Below, one piece after another: positions 8,214 through 17,580 of a DNA stretch of 64,000 nt (within the stretch, counting starts at the first letter, position 1; every line of letters begins with the position of its first letter). Under the pieces are notes generated by a model. The model was not told where the DNA came from. It saw only the letters and a program-made list of their open reading frames with translations, and did no database searches. Source of the stretch: Hydromicrobium sp964517765 (GTDB taxonomy: Bacteria; Actinomycetota; Humimicrobiia; Humimicrobiales; Humimicrobiaceae); assembly GCA_964517765.1 (NCBI GenBank), contig CAZFEN010000005.1, positions 9,261 to 73,260 on the forward strand, written 5' to 3'. The position numbers and the translations under genes are program-made.

Positions 8214-10586
8214 ATAGATAAAAATAATGATAAACAAAAAAAAGATTATCCTGAGAAGAATCATATAGTAGATAAAAAAGTAAAGAATCTTTTATCACTC
8301 ATGACTCTGGATGAAAAAATTGCTCAGCTTGGTAGTCTCTGGGTGTATGAAATATTAGATAATAAAGATTTTTCCAGTAAAAAGGCAGATACTCTATTTA
8401 AATATGGTATTGGACAGATAACCCGTCTGGCCGGTGCAAGTAATTTTAGTCCGGACGAATCCGCCAGAACAGCTAACCGTATACAAAAATACCTGATTAC
8501 GCATACCCGTCTTGGAATTCCGGCTATCATCCATGAAGAATCCTGCAGCGGATATATGGCAAAAGGAGCAACCTGCTTTCCTCAGATTATAGGAGCGGCC
8601 AGTACATGGGAACCTGAACTGATAGAGTCAATGGGGAGTGTAATAAAGGACCAGATGAGATCAGTGGGCGCCCATCAGGCTCTTGCCCCCGTGCTGGATA
8701 TTACACGTGATGCAAGATGGGGAAGGGTTGAAGAGACTTTTGGGGAAGATCCCTATCTTGTTTCGAGAATGGGAGTATCTTATATAAAAGGGATCCAGGG
8801 CCGGAACTGGACGAAAGGTATAATGGCAACCGGCAAACACTTTGCAGGACACGGTGTTCCGGAGGGAGGTATGAACTGCGCGCCACCGCATATACTGCCG
8901 AGAGAATTGCGCGAAGTATTCCTTGCGCCTTTTGAAGCAGCCGTCAAAGAAGCAGGTATTGCCTCCATAATGCCTGCTTATCATGAACTGGATGGTATTC
9001 CCTGTCACAGCTCAAAAAAAATGTTGGGAGAAATATTGAGAGATGAGTTAGGCTTTGAAGGACTGTTAGTATCCGATTATTATGGGATAAATATGCTGTA
9101 TGATTACCATCATATTGCAAAGGATAAGATCGATGCAGCAAAGTTGGCACTCGAATCAGGTATTGATATAGAATTTCCGAGTACCGATTATTATGGAAAA
9201 ACATTGAAAGCTGCAGCTAAAAAGGGTTTTATCAAGGAATCATTAATTGATATATCTGTCATGAGGGTGCTTAAAATGAAATTTTTACTTGGACTGTTTG
9301 AGAATCCTTATGTAGATGAGAAAAAGGCCGCCAGTATATTTGATACGACAGAACAGAGAGCACTTGCCCGTGAAATAGCACAAAAATCGATTATACTATT
9401 AAAAAACCAGGGTGATTTACTTCCTGTAAAAAAAGATGTCAAGTCGATTGCTGTAATTGGACCGAGTGCAAATACCGCAAGAAATATTATTGGTGATTAT
9501 GCATATCCATGCCATATGGAAGCATTAGTCGAGATGAGAAAGAGTGCGGTAATTTTTAATACACCTATACCTGAAAAGATAGAATTGGTTGACAGCTTTG
9601 TTCCAATCTCCAGTATACTGGAAGGGATAAAAAATAGAGTCAGCGGCAAAACTATTGTCCGCTATGCAAAAGGTTGTGATATTAGAAGCAATTCCAGGGA
9701 TGGTTTTGCCGAAGCTATTGAAGCTGCAAAAAAATCGGAAGTGGCAGTTGTGGCTGTAGGAGATAAATCCGGTCTTGTTGAGGATTGTACGAGCGGGGAA
9801 ACCAGAGACAGGGCTGATCTTGATCTGCCGGGGATACAGGAGGAACTCGTAAAAGTCCTTTATGAAACCGGCACACCCATAATTATCGTATTAATAAATG
9901 GAAGGCCATTATCCATAAATTGGATTGCCGGGAAAATACCAGCAATAATAGAAGCATGGTTGCCCGGCGAAGAAGGAGCCAATGCGGTTACCGATGTATT
10001 ATTCGGGGATTATAACCCGGGGGGCAAACTGCCTATATCTTTTCCGAGATCGGTGGGGCAGGTTCCTGTATATTACAATCACAAACCATCCGGTGGACGT
10101 TCTTACCGGAAAGGTGATTATGTAGAGATGAGCAGCAAACCACTGTTTCCATTTGGTCATGGTCTAAGCTATACCAGTTTTGAATATAGCCATATGATTA
10201 TAACGCCGGAAAACGTATCCATAGACGGTCAGGTTGAAATAAGTATTGATATAAAGAATGCCGGGTCCTATGCGGGAGATGAGGTTATGCAGCTGTATGT
10301 AAACGATGTGCAGTCTGAGATAACAAGACCTGTAAAGGAACTAAAGGGTTTTAAGAGAATTACCCTGAAACCTGGTCAGAAAAAGACTATTACATTTGTT
10401 TTATCAATAACGCAATTAGGTTTCTATAACAAGGACATGAAGTATGTTGTAGAACCAGGAACTATAAAAGTTATGCTTGGGAATTCTTCAGAGAATATCG
10501 TTTCAACAGGAGAATTTGAAATAACCGGTGCAGTAACAGAAATAAGCGATAAGAAGAAATATTTCACATCAGTAAGAGTTAAATGA
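8214..10586 (+). CDS. Glycoside hydrolase family 3 beta-glycosidase (start before ATG 8301)
   Basis: This is a three-domain GH3 enzyme: a TIM-barrel domain, an alpha/beta sandwich domain and a C-terminal fibronectin III-like domain ('ITRPVKELKGFKRI' region). It releases terminal beta-linked glucose or xylose from short oligosaccharides. The catalytic nucleophile is Asp in 'LLVSDYYG' (codon at 9075-9077). 'GKHFAGHG' and 'RWGRVEETFGEDPYL' are standard GH3 substrate-pocket motifs. No signal peptide is seen, so it is likely cytoplasmic and acts on sugars imported by the adjacent transporter. The conserved start 'VKNLLSLMTLDEKIAQLG' is encoded partly upstream of ATG 8301. I therefore place the start at ATA 8214. 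An alternative is ATG 8227 combined with a miscounted A-run near 8235-8243. Confidence 0.9.
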   Translation: MDKNNDKQKKDYPEKNHIVDKKVKNLLSLMTLDEKIAQLGSLWVYEILDNKDFSSKKADTLFKYGIGQITRLAGASNFSPDESARTANRIQKYLITHTRLGIPAIIHEESCSGYMAKGATCFPQIIGAASTWEPELIESMGSVIKDQMRSVGAHQALAPVLDITRDARWGRVEETFGEDPYLVSRMGVSYIKGIQGRNWTKGIMATGKHFAGHGVPEGGMNCAPPHILPRELREVFLAPFEAAVKEAGIASIMPAYHELDGIPCHSSKKMLGEILRDELGFEGLLVSDYYGINMLYDYHHIAKDKIDAAKLALESGIDIEFPSTDYYGKTLKAAAKKGFIKESLIDISVMRVLKMKFLLGLFENPYVDEKKAASIFDTTEQRALAREIAQKSIILLKNQGDLLPVKKDVKSIAVIGPSANTARNIIGDYAYPCHMEALVEMRKSAVIFNTPIPEKIELVDSFVPISSILEGIKNRVSGKTIVRYAKGCDIRSNSRDGFAEAIEAAKKSEVAVVAVGDKSGLVEDCTSGETRDRADLDLPGIQEELVKVLYETGTPIIIVLINGRPLSINWIAGKIPAIIEAWLPGEEGANAVTDVLFGDYNPGGKLPISFPRSVGQVPVYYNHKPSGGRSYRKGDYVEMSSKPLFPFGHGLSYTSFEYSHMIITPENVSIDGQVEISIDIKNAGSYAGDEVMQLYVNDVQSEITRPVKELKGFKRITLKPGQKKTITFVLSITQLGFYNKDMKYVVEPGTIKVMLGNSSENIVSTGEFEITGAVTEISDKKKYFTSVRVK

Positions 10587-10638
10587 CGAGTGAAAGCTAA
10601 AGTGGTAGCTAATATTATTGAGGAATAAAGGAATTAAA

Positions 10639-11655
10639 ATGAAAGCAGCTATATTAAAAAAGCCGAAAGAAATAATCATAAAAGATATTCCCGAACCAGA
10701 ATACGGTGATAATGAGATCTTGATAAATATAAAGGAGGTAGGTCTTTGTGGAAGTGATGTGCATTACTATAACACTGGTAGAATTGGGGATTTTATAGTA
10801 GAAAAACCCATAATTTTAGGACATGAAAGTTCCGGGATTATTGCAGAAGTTGGGAAAAATGTAAAAGGTCTAAAAGTAGGAGATAGAGTAACAATTGAGC
10901 CGGGAGTTCCCTGCTACAGTTGCAACTACTGCAAAAAGGGGGATTATAATTTATGTCCAAATATAAGATTTATGGCCACCCCTCCTTATGACGGGGCATT
11001 TGTGGAATATGTGGCTTATGATCCCAATTTTGTTTATAAATTACCTAGTAATGTTTCCTTTACCTCGGGGGCTCTTATAGAACCACTTTCAGTTGGGTAC
11101 AGTGCTTCAAAAAGAGCAAAAATTGGCCCAGGAGATAAGGTACTTATTTTAGGTTCAGGGCCTATCGCAATTTCAATCCTGGAGATAACCAAAACATTTG
11201 GAGCTTCCAGAATTTATATTACCGATATTAATGACTTCAGGTTGGAGATAGCCAAAAAACATGGAGCATATAAAACAATAAATATTAGAAAACAGGATAT
11301 ATTTAAGGAACTTGAAGATATTAAAATAGACTCGGTTATTGAAGCTTCAGGGGTAGAAAGCTCTATTATAAATTCTATAAAGTTGGTAAAGCCAGAAGGG
11401 ACAGTAGTCTGGGTAGGAATGGGAAAAGATGATATTGAAATTCCGTATTCTAAACTTACTTCCAAAGATCTAACCGTAGAAGGTATCTTTAGATATAGGA
11501 ATACCTATCCTTCGATAATCAGTCTGCTTGAAGAGAAAAAGGTTAATATTGAAGATATTGCCACTCATTATTTTAAACTTGATGAAATTGATAAAGCTTT
11601 TAATGTGGCTAATAATCCTAATGCTGACAAAATGAAAATTATAATTAGGATTTAA
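10639..11655 (+). CDS. Zinc-dependent medium-chain alcohol/polyol dehydrogenase (sorbitol/xylitol dehydrogenase-like)
   Basis: This 338-residue MDR-family oxidoreductase most resembles sorbitol, xylitol or threonine dehydrogenases. Catalytic zinc ligands are C37 in 'GLCGSD' and H62-E63 in 'GHESSG'. The structural zinc site is C92, C95, C98 and C106. The nucleotide-binding loop 'LILGSGPIA' lies near residue 170 and is followed by an acidic 'ITDIND', which suggests NAD(H) over NADP(H). I start at ATG 10639, preceded by AAAGGAAT at good spacing, and not at the upstream in-frame TTG. As the last gene of the sugar island it probably oxidises or reduces a sugar or polyol delivered by the two transporters. 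Confidence 0.88.
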   Translation: MKAAILKKPKEIIIKDIPEPEYGDNEILINIKEVGLCGSDVHYYNTGRIGDFIVEKPIILGHESSGIIAEVGKNVKGLKVGDRVTIEPGVPCYSCNYCKKGDYNLCPNIRFMATPPYDGAFVEYVAYDPNFVYKLPSNVSFTSGALIEPLSVGYSASKRAKIGPGDKVLILGSGPIAISILEITKTFGASRIYITDINDFRLEIAKKHGAYKTINIRKQDIFKELEDIKIDSVIEASGVESSIINSIKLVKPEGTVVWVGMGKDDIEIPYSKLTSKDLTVEGIFRYRNTYPSIISLLEEKKVNIEDIATHYFKLDEIDKAFNVANNPNADKMKIIIRI

Positions 11656-11705
11656 AAAATTTTTATTATAATGATAGAAAAAAATTCATTTTAATAAATA
11701 CGAGT

Positions 11706-12146
11706 ATGGCATTTCTCTATGAAGTAATAATTTGTTTTGTATTCATGACTATTTTTTATGTTATAAGAAGGGTAAATTCCCTGGGTGCTGCACCAGGATT
11801 TATTGAAGGATTATACACGGTTATTAGATTTGGTTTAATTGTCGGGGCTTTGTTTGGATTTATATTTGCTGTCATTTTAGGGATGCTGTACAGACCTTTC
11901 AGAAGTATTGTTTTTTTTAGAGAAGAAGATAATTTTTTGGCTGCTTTAAATGCAGCTGTGGTGAGAATTAATTATAAATTTAGCAAACAGGATAATAACT
12001 TTTATATTTTCAGGGAAAAGAAAAACAAACTTGCCGATATCCAGGTCAGGATAGATGATAGTAAAGCAACAATTTACGGGCATTTTAGTAAGGTTAAAAA
12101 TTTGAATAGATACCTCCCGGGACAGTCTCCATTAAATCTAAAATAA
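11706..12146 (+). CDS. Small membrane protein of unknown function
   Basis: I do not recognise a family. The 146-residue protein has a hydrophobic N-terminal segment (about residues 3-20) and a second one (~40-63), so it is probably anchored by two helices. A C-terminal soluble part of ~80 residues (from 'YRPFRSIVFF' on) has alternating hydrophobic and charged residues, suggesting a small beta-rich domain. No cysteine pairs or catalytic motifs are visible. The ATG at 11706 lacks a strong ribosome site. It stands alone between the sugar dehydrogenase and the PEPCK gene and ends at a good terminator. Reading frame and codon use look like the neighbours, so it is probably a real gene. Confidence 0.65.
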   Translation: MAFLYEVIICFVFMTIFYVIRRVNSLGAAPGFIEGLYTVIRFGLIVGALFGFIFAVILGMLYRPFRSIVFFREEDNFLAALNAAVVRINYKFSKQDNNFYIFREKKNKLADIQVRIDDSKATIYGHFSKVKNLNRYLPGQSPLNLK

Positions 12147-12150
12147 TCCT

Positions 12151-12182
12151 AAAACATCTTATTTTTATTATAAGATGTTTTC
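12151..12182 (+). terminator. Rho-independent terminator
   Basis: A 12-bp stem has left arm 12151-12162 and right arm 12170-12181. The arms are AAAACATCTTAT-like and complementary, ending in TTTT. It lies 4 nt past the stop of the small membrane protein gene. Confidence 0.75.
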
Positions 12183-12323
12183 GATAACAGAGATTTTTAA
12201 TATTTAATTATGTTTTCAGAAAATATTTAGTATAATCATAAAAATAATAAATTTACCTGATTAATATATCTTTCTAATTTATGCGTATTTTATAAAAAAC
12301 TACAAGGAAATAAGGAGTAAATT

Positions 12324-14195
12324 ATGAATGAAGATTTGAAAATAATAAAAGAAAGATGTGACAGTAAAAATTATGAAAAAATAGTCGAAATAAAAAATGA
12401 CTATGTTTTTAAATTTGTTGCAAAATTCATAAAACTTCTAAATCCCGGATCAGTATTTGTCTGTGAAGATTCTCTGAGTGATTTCGATTACATAAGAGAA
12501 AAAACCATAAGAGATGGTGAGGAAAAGAAGCTCTCGACAGGAGGGCATACGGTTCATTTTGACAGCTATTACGATCAGGGAAGAGACAAAGAGCATACAA
12601 GACTTCTGGTCCCAAAGGGATTTTACCTGGATCCAAATCTGGATACAATGGACAAGGAAACAGGGATCAAAGAAATCCTGGGTATTCTGGAAAATATAAT
12701 GCGGGGAAAAGAATTATATATACTTTTTTTCTCTCTGGGACCGGTTAATTCCAATTTCTCTATTCCTGCCATTCAATTAACTGATTCAAGCTATGTTGCA
12801 CATTCAGAAATCATACTTTACAGATCAGGATATCAGGAATTCAAAAGATTAGGGAACTATAAAGATTTTTTTCAATTCGTACATTCGGCCGGAGAAATCA
12901 AAGATGGTGTAAGTATAAATATCGATAAAAGAAGAATATACATGGATACGGAAGAAGACATCGTATATTCTGTAAATACTCAATATGGAGGAAATACTAT
13001 CGGACACAAGAAGCTTGCAATGCGTCTCGGAATAAATAAAGCCTCAAAGGAAAATTGGCTGACGGAACATATGTTTATTTCCGGAATACATGGACCCGGA
13101 GGTAGAGTGACATACTTTACCGGTGCTTTTCCATCAATGTGCGGGAAGACCTCAACAGCGATGATATCAGGTGAAACAATAGTCGGGGATGATATCGTTT
13201 ATATTAAAAATATAAATAATAAGGTATATGCGGTCAATGTGGAAATAGGTATTTTTGGGATAATAGAAGACATTAATCATGTGGACGATCCTTCCATATG
13301 GAAAGTTCTAAACGAACCAAACGAAATCATATTTTCAAATATACTGGTAACCGAAGATGGAACTGCTTACTGGGTAGGAAAGCCGGGAAAGGTACCTGAA
13401 AAAGGAATAAACCATTCCGGGCAGTGGTATCAGGGTAAGAAGGATACCGAAGGAAATTTGATTCCGCCTTCTCATAAGAATGCAAGATTTACCGTAAATC
13501 TTAAAAATCTGGATAATCTTGATGTAAATTATGATAATCCTGAGGGTGTCGAGATAAAAGGGGTAATATACGGCGGAAGAGATTCGGATACGCTGGCTCC
13601 ACTGCTCGAGGCATACAACTGGAATCATGGAATAATAAGTATGGGTGCTTCTCTTGAATCAGAAACAACTGCAGCTACTCTTGGTAAAACGGGTGTGAGA
13701 ACCTTCAATCCCATGTCTAATCTTGATTTTCTTTCGATTCCGGTAGGAAAGTATATAGATATCAACCTGAAGTTCGGCCAGTCACTGAAGAATCCACCCA
13801 AAATATTCAGCGTTAATTATTTTCTTATGGACAGCGAAGGTAATTATCTAAATGAAAGGGCTGACAAAAGGGTATGGCTGAAGTGGATGGAACTTCGTAT
13901 TCATGAAGAAGTGAAAGCAATCGATATCGGTACGGGTTTTATTCCACTGTATGATGACCTTAAAGTGTTATTTAAGGATGTTCTGGGAAAGAACTACAGC
14001 CAGGAGGAATACATAAAACAATTTACTTTAAGGATTCCTGAAAATATTTCGAAAATAGATAGGATCTTAAAAATTTATACCGGCCTGGGTTCTGGAGTTC
14101 CTGATATATTGTTCAGGATTCTGAAGGAACAGAAAATTAGACTCGAGATTTTGAAAAATAAAAAGGGAGAATACCTTTCTCCGCTATCATTTTAA
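12324..14195 (+). CDS. pckG: Phosphoenolpyruvate carboxykinase, GTP type
   Basis: This enzyme interconverts oxaloacetate + GTP with PEP + CO2 + GDP in the cytosol, for gluconeogenesis or C4-acid formation. The 623-residue length and motifs are those of the GTP-dependent family, not the shorter ATP family. They include 'GHKKLAMRLG', the P-loop 'FPSMCGKTSTAM' with its reactive Cys (~residues 270-281), 'GVIYGGRDSDT', and 'NWNHGIISMGASLESETTAA'. A good AAGGAG site precedes ATG 12324. It is monocistronic, bounded by the terminator at 12151-12182 and the convergent DUF1015 gene only 10 bp downstream. GTP-PEPCK is usual in Actinomycetota and some anaerobes, which supports the taxonomic reading. Confidence 0.95.
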   Translation: MNEDLKIIKERCDSKNYEKIVEIKNDYVFKFVAKFIKLLNPGSVFVCEDSLSDFDYIREKTIRDGEEKKLSTGGHTVHFDSYYDQGRDKEHTRLLVPKGFYLDPNLDTMDKETGIKEILGILENIMRGKELYILFFSLGPVNSNFSIPAIQLTDSSYVAHSEIILYRSGYQEFKRLGNYKDFFQFVHSAGEIKDGVSINIDKRRIYMDTEEDIVYSVNTQYGGNTIGHKKLAMRLGINKASKENWLTEHMFISGIHGPGGRVTYFTGAFPSMCGKTSTAMISGETIVGDDIVYIKNINNKVYAVNVEIGIFGIIEDINHVDDPSIWKVLNEPNEIIFSNILVTEDGTAYWVGKPGKVPEKGINHSGQWYQGKKDTEGNLIPPSHKNARFTVNLKNLDNLDVNYDNPEGVEIKGVIYGGRDSDTLAPLLEAYNWNHGIISMGASLESETTAATLGKTGVRTFNPMSNLDFLSIPVGKYIDINLKFGQSLKNPPKIFSVNYFLMDSEGNYLNERADKRVWLKWMELRIHEEVKAIDIGTGFIPLYDDLKVLFKDVLGKNYSQEEYIKQFTLRIPENISKIDRILKIYTGLGSGVPDILFRILKEQKIRLEILKNKKGEYLSPLSF

Positions 14196-14205
14196 CTGCT
14201 TTTTA

Positions 14206-15510
14206 TCAGTGATCGAGCTTATACATTATGAGACCACTTGAAGGTTTTGGATAAAAGTAAGTAGATTTTTCAGGTAATATATATCCTGACATGCAAATCT
14301 TTTCCAGTTCTTTTGCTGTAATCACATTTATAAGAACTCCTACATCAAAACTTTTACTATCAATATTCTCTATTAAATTATCTATGGAATGGGTATAATT
14401 GATTTTTTCGATTTGAAAAGAACCGCTGATTTTATCAATTAAGAATTCCCTGAGTATATTTACATCCGTGTTTAAATAAATTTCATTGGCTGATCCCGGA
14501 TGAATGGTGCTGGCTTCAAAGGACTTTTTCAGTCTAATAAAATATAACTTTTTATTTTCACCATAAACAAAAAAGCTCTTAAAACCCCTGGATTTAGATT
14601 TTAAAAGTTTTTTCGTGAGATAGGAAGTAGATTTCAGAGTATCTGTCTCAATATCGAAAGTACCGGTAAGGCTCTCCATTATTTTTTCAATTCCCGGGTA
14701 ACTTTTAAATTTAATATTTCTATGAGTAGGGAATATGATAAGATCGCTCTGGCTGCTTTCAACATATAATGTCAATATAAAATCTTCGGGACCGGTTACA
14801 GATGGATTTCGCTCTCTTTTATTATCTGTTTTATTATATTTTTCTTTGTAAGCCAGAGATGTTTCATAACGGTGGTGTCCATCCGCTATTATTAGTTTCC
14901 TGTCTCTCATGATCATTATAATGTTATTTATTTTATCTCTATCGGTAATTTTCCATACCTTGAATCTTAGAGTGGAATCATATCCTGCAGGTGTATCTAT
15001 AATTGGATTTTTCTGTAAAGTCTCTTCCAGAATATCCGATATTTTACTTCTGTTGTCATTATAAAGCGTATATACCGGCCCAAAGTTTGTTCTGCAGCCT
15101 GCCAGCAGCCTTAGCCTGTCCTCTTTGATTTTAGAGTAGGTCTGTTCATGAGGTATGACCTGAAGCCGGGAGTAGGGCTCTAATTTCGTTAAGCCAATAA
15201 AACCAGTAATTTTCTTAAGTTTGTTATTTAAATAGTAACTTTCTTCGATTACATAAAAACATCTATCATTATCGAATTTCAGGATTTTTTTATTCATCCA
15301 CTCATTTAATGTTTTTTTTGCTCCGGTGTATTTATCATCGTCGTTTCCTTTTGGAAGTATTAGATTAACAATGTTATTGGGATGGGTACCCAGAAGTTTT
15401 TCCCTGAGAGATTCAGAAATCACATCATAGGGGGGTGAGATTACTCCGGAGATTTTTCCGATTTTATCTTTATTATAAATAAGTCCGTTGAAAGGTAAGA
15501 TATCTACCAT
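14206..15510 (-). CDS. DUF1015 family protein
   Basis: This 434-residue member of the widespread but uncharacterised DUF1015 family is often annotated as SerS-associated. Family hallmarks are the N-terminal 'GVISPPYDVISES' (near residue 20), 'HEQTYSKIKEDRLRLL' (~120), 'FGPVYTLY', and 'IADGHHRYETSLAY' (~210), which holds a conserved His pair. The protein appears soluble. A strong promoter (15576-15604) and an AAAGGA site precede the ATG. It is convergent with pckG and divergent from hypB. No serS is nearby, and the role remains unknown. Confidence 0.88.
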   Translation of the reverse strand: MVDILPFNGLIYNKDKIGKISGVISPPYDVISESLREKLLGTHPNNIVNLILPKGNDDDKYTGAKKTLNEWMNKKILKFDNDRCFYVIEESYYLNNKLKKITGFIGLTKLEPYSRLQVIPHEQTYSKIKEDRLRLLAGCRTNFGPVYTLYNDNRSKISDILEETLQKNPIIDTPAGYDSTLRFKVWKITDRDKINNIIMIMRDRKLIIADGHHRYETSLAYKEKYNKTDNKRERNPSVTGPEDFILTLYVESSQSDLIIFPTHRNIKFKSYPGIEKIMESLTGTFDIETDTLKSTSYLTKKLLKSKSRGFKSFFVYGENKKLYFIRLKKSFEASTIHPGSANEIYLNTDVNILREFLIDKISGSFQIEKINYTHSIDNLIENIDSKSFDVGVLINVITAKELEKICMSGYILPEKSTYFYPKPSSGLIMYKLDH

Positions 15511-15575
15511 TTATAAAAGTTCCTTTATGGTATCTGTTTTAAACACTGTTTAAATTAATATAAAATTGATTTGAG

Positions 15576-15604
15576 ATTATAGCAATATCAATTTTAATTA
15601 TCAA
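15576..15604 (-). promoter_or_regulatory. Promoter of the DUF1015 gene
   Basis: Read on the minus strand: TTGATA (15599-15604), a 17-bp spacer, then a perfect TATAAT (15576-15581). It is ~65 bp from the start codon and back to back with the hypB promoter. Confidence 0.7.
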
Positions 15605-15628
15605 ATAAAATATTTCATCTGTGACAAA

Positions 15629-15659
15629 TTGACATTGAATTCAGTTGAGGTAATATAAT
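15629..15659 (+). promoter_or_regulatory. Promoter of hypB
   Basis: A perfect TTGACA (15629-15634) is followed by overlapping -10 candidates, TAATAT (15651-15656, spacer 16) and TATAAT (15654-15659, spacer 19). The hypB ATG is at 15716. Confidence 0.65.
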
Positions 15660-15715
15660 GTAGATTTTTGTTTAATTTTTTAGGAATTTAATTATAGAAA
15701 ACCTGGCATCTAAAT

Positions 15716-16375
15716 ATGAAAATCGAAGTTATCGAAAATGTATTGAAATATAATAAGGACCAGGCTGACAAAAACAGGAAGTTATTTAAAGATAGTATGC
15801 TGCTTGTTTTGAACCTGCTTTCATCTCCCGGATCCGGGAAGACCTCGCTTATACTCGAGACCTTAAAAAGACTCAAAGGAAAGAAAAATATAGGAGTAAT
15901 AGAGGGGGATATATCTTCTACTTATGATGCTGAAAAGATCGGAAAACTTACGGATAACGTTATACAAATAAATACCGGGGGTTCCTGTCATTTAAATGCT
16001 TCTATGATAGAGAAGGCCGTAAGTAAATTGAAAATTAAAAGCCTTGATTTACTGATCATAGAAAATGTAGGTAATTTAATCTGCCCATCGGGATTCGATC
16101 TGGGGGAGGATTATAAGATTGTGATGTCATCTGTAAGCGAAGGAGATGATAAACCGGTAAAATATCCACCGGTATTTATCAAGAGTAATCTGGTTATATT
16201 GAACAAGATAGATTTGCTTGAAGTAAGTGATTTTGATCAAAACTTTTTCGAAAATAAAGTAAAAGAACTGAATCCTATGTCCGATATAATAAAATTATCA
16301 TGCAAGACTGGTTACGGTATGGAAAAATGGATAGAATGGGTGCTTGACCACTGTAAGATATGTAATAATTTATAA
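15716..16375 (+). CDS. hypB: Hydrogenase nickel-insertion GTPase HypB
   Basis: HypB hydrolyses GTP while delivering nickel to the large hydrogenase subunit. The 219-residue protein has a P-loop 'SSPGSGKTS' (~residues 38-46), a switch region 'IEGDISSTYDA', the nickel/zinc-binding 'GGSCHLNASM' with adjacent Cys-His, 'IENVGNLICPS', and the G4 motif 'NKIDLL'. The His-rich N-terminal nickel-storage stretch found in many HypB proteins is absent. It has its own promoter and terminator and lies upstream of the hydrogenase operon. No hypA partner is present in the window. No clear Shine-Dalgarno precedes ATG 15716. Confidence 0.95.
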   Translation: MKIEVIENVLKYNKDQADKNRKLFKDSMLLVLNLLSSPGSGKTSLILETLKRLKGKKNIGVIEGDISSTYDAEKIGKLTDNVIQINTGGSCHLNASMIEKAVSKLKIKSLDLLIIENVGNLICPSGFDLGEDYKIVMSSVSEGDDKPVKYPPVFIKSNLVILNKIDLLEVSDFDQNFFENKVKELNPMSDIIKLSCKTGYGMEKWIEWVLDHCKICNNL

Positions 16376-16431
16376 GAATATCAAATATTTGGAATTGTTA
16401 AATGCCATATCATAAATGACAGATTTATAAG

Positions 16432-16448
16432 AAACCTCTTCGGGTTTT
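16432..16448 (+). terminator. Terminator after hypB
   Basis: AAACCT (16432-16437) and GGGTTT (16442-16447) form a 6-bp stem (one G-T pair) with a 4-nt loop, followed by T. It ends 2 bp before the -35 box of the hydrogenase promoter, so it would insulate the two units. Confidence 0.55.
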
Positions 16449-16449
16449 A

Positions 16450-16478
16450 TTGACATTGGTAGATGTAAATGGTATTTT
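16450..16478 (+). promoter_or_regulatory. Promoter of the hydrogenase operon
   Basis: TTGACA (16450-16455), a 17-bp spacer and a TATTTT -10-like box (16473-16478) precede the hydB start at 16549 by ~70 bp. The -35 box is perfect; the -10 box is weaker. Confidence 0.55.
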
Positions 16479-16548
16479 ATTTCGTGTTACAAACCTTTTA
16501 CAAATATACTACGTAAATAGCTTCACAACAATAAAGGAAGGAGAATTT

Positions 16549-17580
16549 ATGCTATATAAAGTCATGGATAAAAGCGTATATCAGGATTTTATAAAAGCTC
16601 TTATTTCCAATTATGAATTTGTAGGTCCCGTAAGAAAAGATAAGTCGGTACATGATTTTGTTCCGATCAAAGATATTTCGGAACTGGATACTAATTATAC
16701 GAAGACAACCATTCCTCCGGCAAAAAAATTATTATTTTTTCCGGCAGAGAAGCTGGTTAATTATGAAATCGGAAAAACAATTGATATAAAACCTGTAGTG
16801 GAGAGCAGAGAAAAGATCCTCTTTGGAATAAATGCCTGGGATATAAATGGAATGAATTTTTTAGATGAGTTGTTTACTACGGATTTTATCGATGAGAACT
16901 ATATTTCAAAAAGAAAAAACCTTATAGTGATCGGAATGGATAGTCAACCGACTGAAACAAATTTTTCTCCCAGTATGGGTGCGGATTATGCAAAGAGCGG
17001 TTTTGATATATATCTTACTGAGCTTAATGATAAATATTTTTTAAGGATCGATACCGCGAGAGGAAATGAGATTATACAGAAATATGCTAAAGTCAGCGAT
17101 GCCACGGCCGATGATTTTAAAGAGTATAATAAGTATCTGGACGATTATCGTATGAAATTTAAACTTAATGTTGATATTAAAAATTTTTACGACAATTTCG
17201 AATTGATTTACAATGATGAGGAATTCTGGAAGAAAGTTGCAAAAGACTGCTACAGCTGCGGATCATGCAACCTTGTCTGTCCCACCTGTTTTTGCTTCAA
17301 TGTAAAAGATGATATGGAACTTAATTTGAAAGAGGGAAATAAAATCAGAGAGTGGGATTCATGCATGATACCGGAATATGGACTGGTGGCAGGCGGCCAT
17401 AATTTCAGGCCCAATAAAGAAAACAGGCTAAAGCAGAGATACAGATGCAAACTTAAAACTTTTGTCGATAAGTTTGGTAAATATTCATGTGTCGGCTGTG
17501 GAAGGTGCATAGAAACATGTCTGGCCAAAATTAATATTGCAGAAGATATAAATTCGGTAAAGAGAGAGGTGAGCGTATAA
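16549..17580 (+). CDS. hydB: Sulfhydrogenase-type NiFe hydrogenase beta subunit (4Fe-4S electron carrier)
   Basis: This 343-residue iron-sulfur protein is homologous to sulfhydrogenase HydB and anaerobic sulfite reductase subunit A. It carries electrons between the hydrogenase core and the flavoprotein subunit in the cytosol. Two 4Fe-4S motifs are visible: 'CYSCGSCNLVCPTC' (from residue 234) and 'CVGCGRCIETC' (~314-324). Between them lies the family signature 'GGHNFRP'. The start is ATG 16549, preceded by GGAAGGAG at ideal spacing; an in-frame TTG further upstream has no such site. The gene abuts hydG without a gap. The order beta-gamma-delta-alpha is the standard order of group 3b hydrogenases. 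Confidence 0.9.
   Translation: MLYKVMDKSVYQDFIKALISNYEFVGPVRKDKSVHDFVPIKDISELDTNYTKTTIPPAKKLLFFPAEKLVNYEIGKTIDIKPVVESREKILFGINAWDINGMNFLDELFTTDFIDENYISKRKNLIVIGMDSQPTETNFSPSMGADYAKSGFDIYLTELNDKYFLRIDTARGNEIIQKYAKVSDATADDFKEYNKYLDDYRMKFKLNVDIKNFYDNFELIYNDEEFWKKVAKDCYSCGSCNLVCPTCFCFNVKDDMELNLKEGNKIREWDSCMIPEYGLVAGGHNFRPNKENRLKQRYRCKLKTFVDKFGKYSCVGCGRCIETCLAKINIAEDINSVKREVSV

Noticed and set aside
16450..16548. TTG 16450 as start of hydB
   Set aside because: The extension covers the promoter and terminator region and is not conserved; ATG 16549 has an ideal ribosome site.
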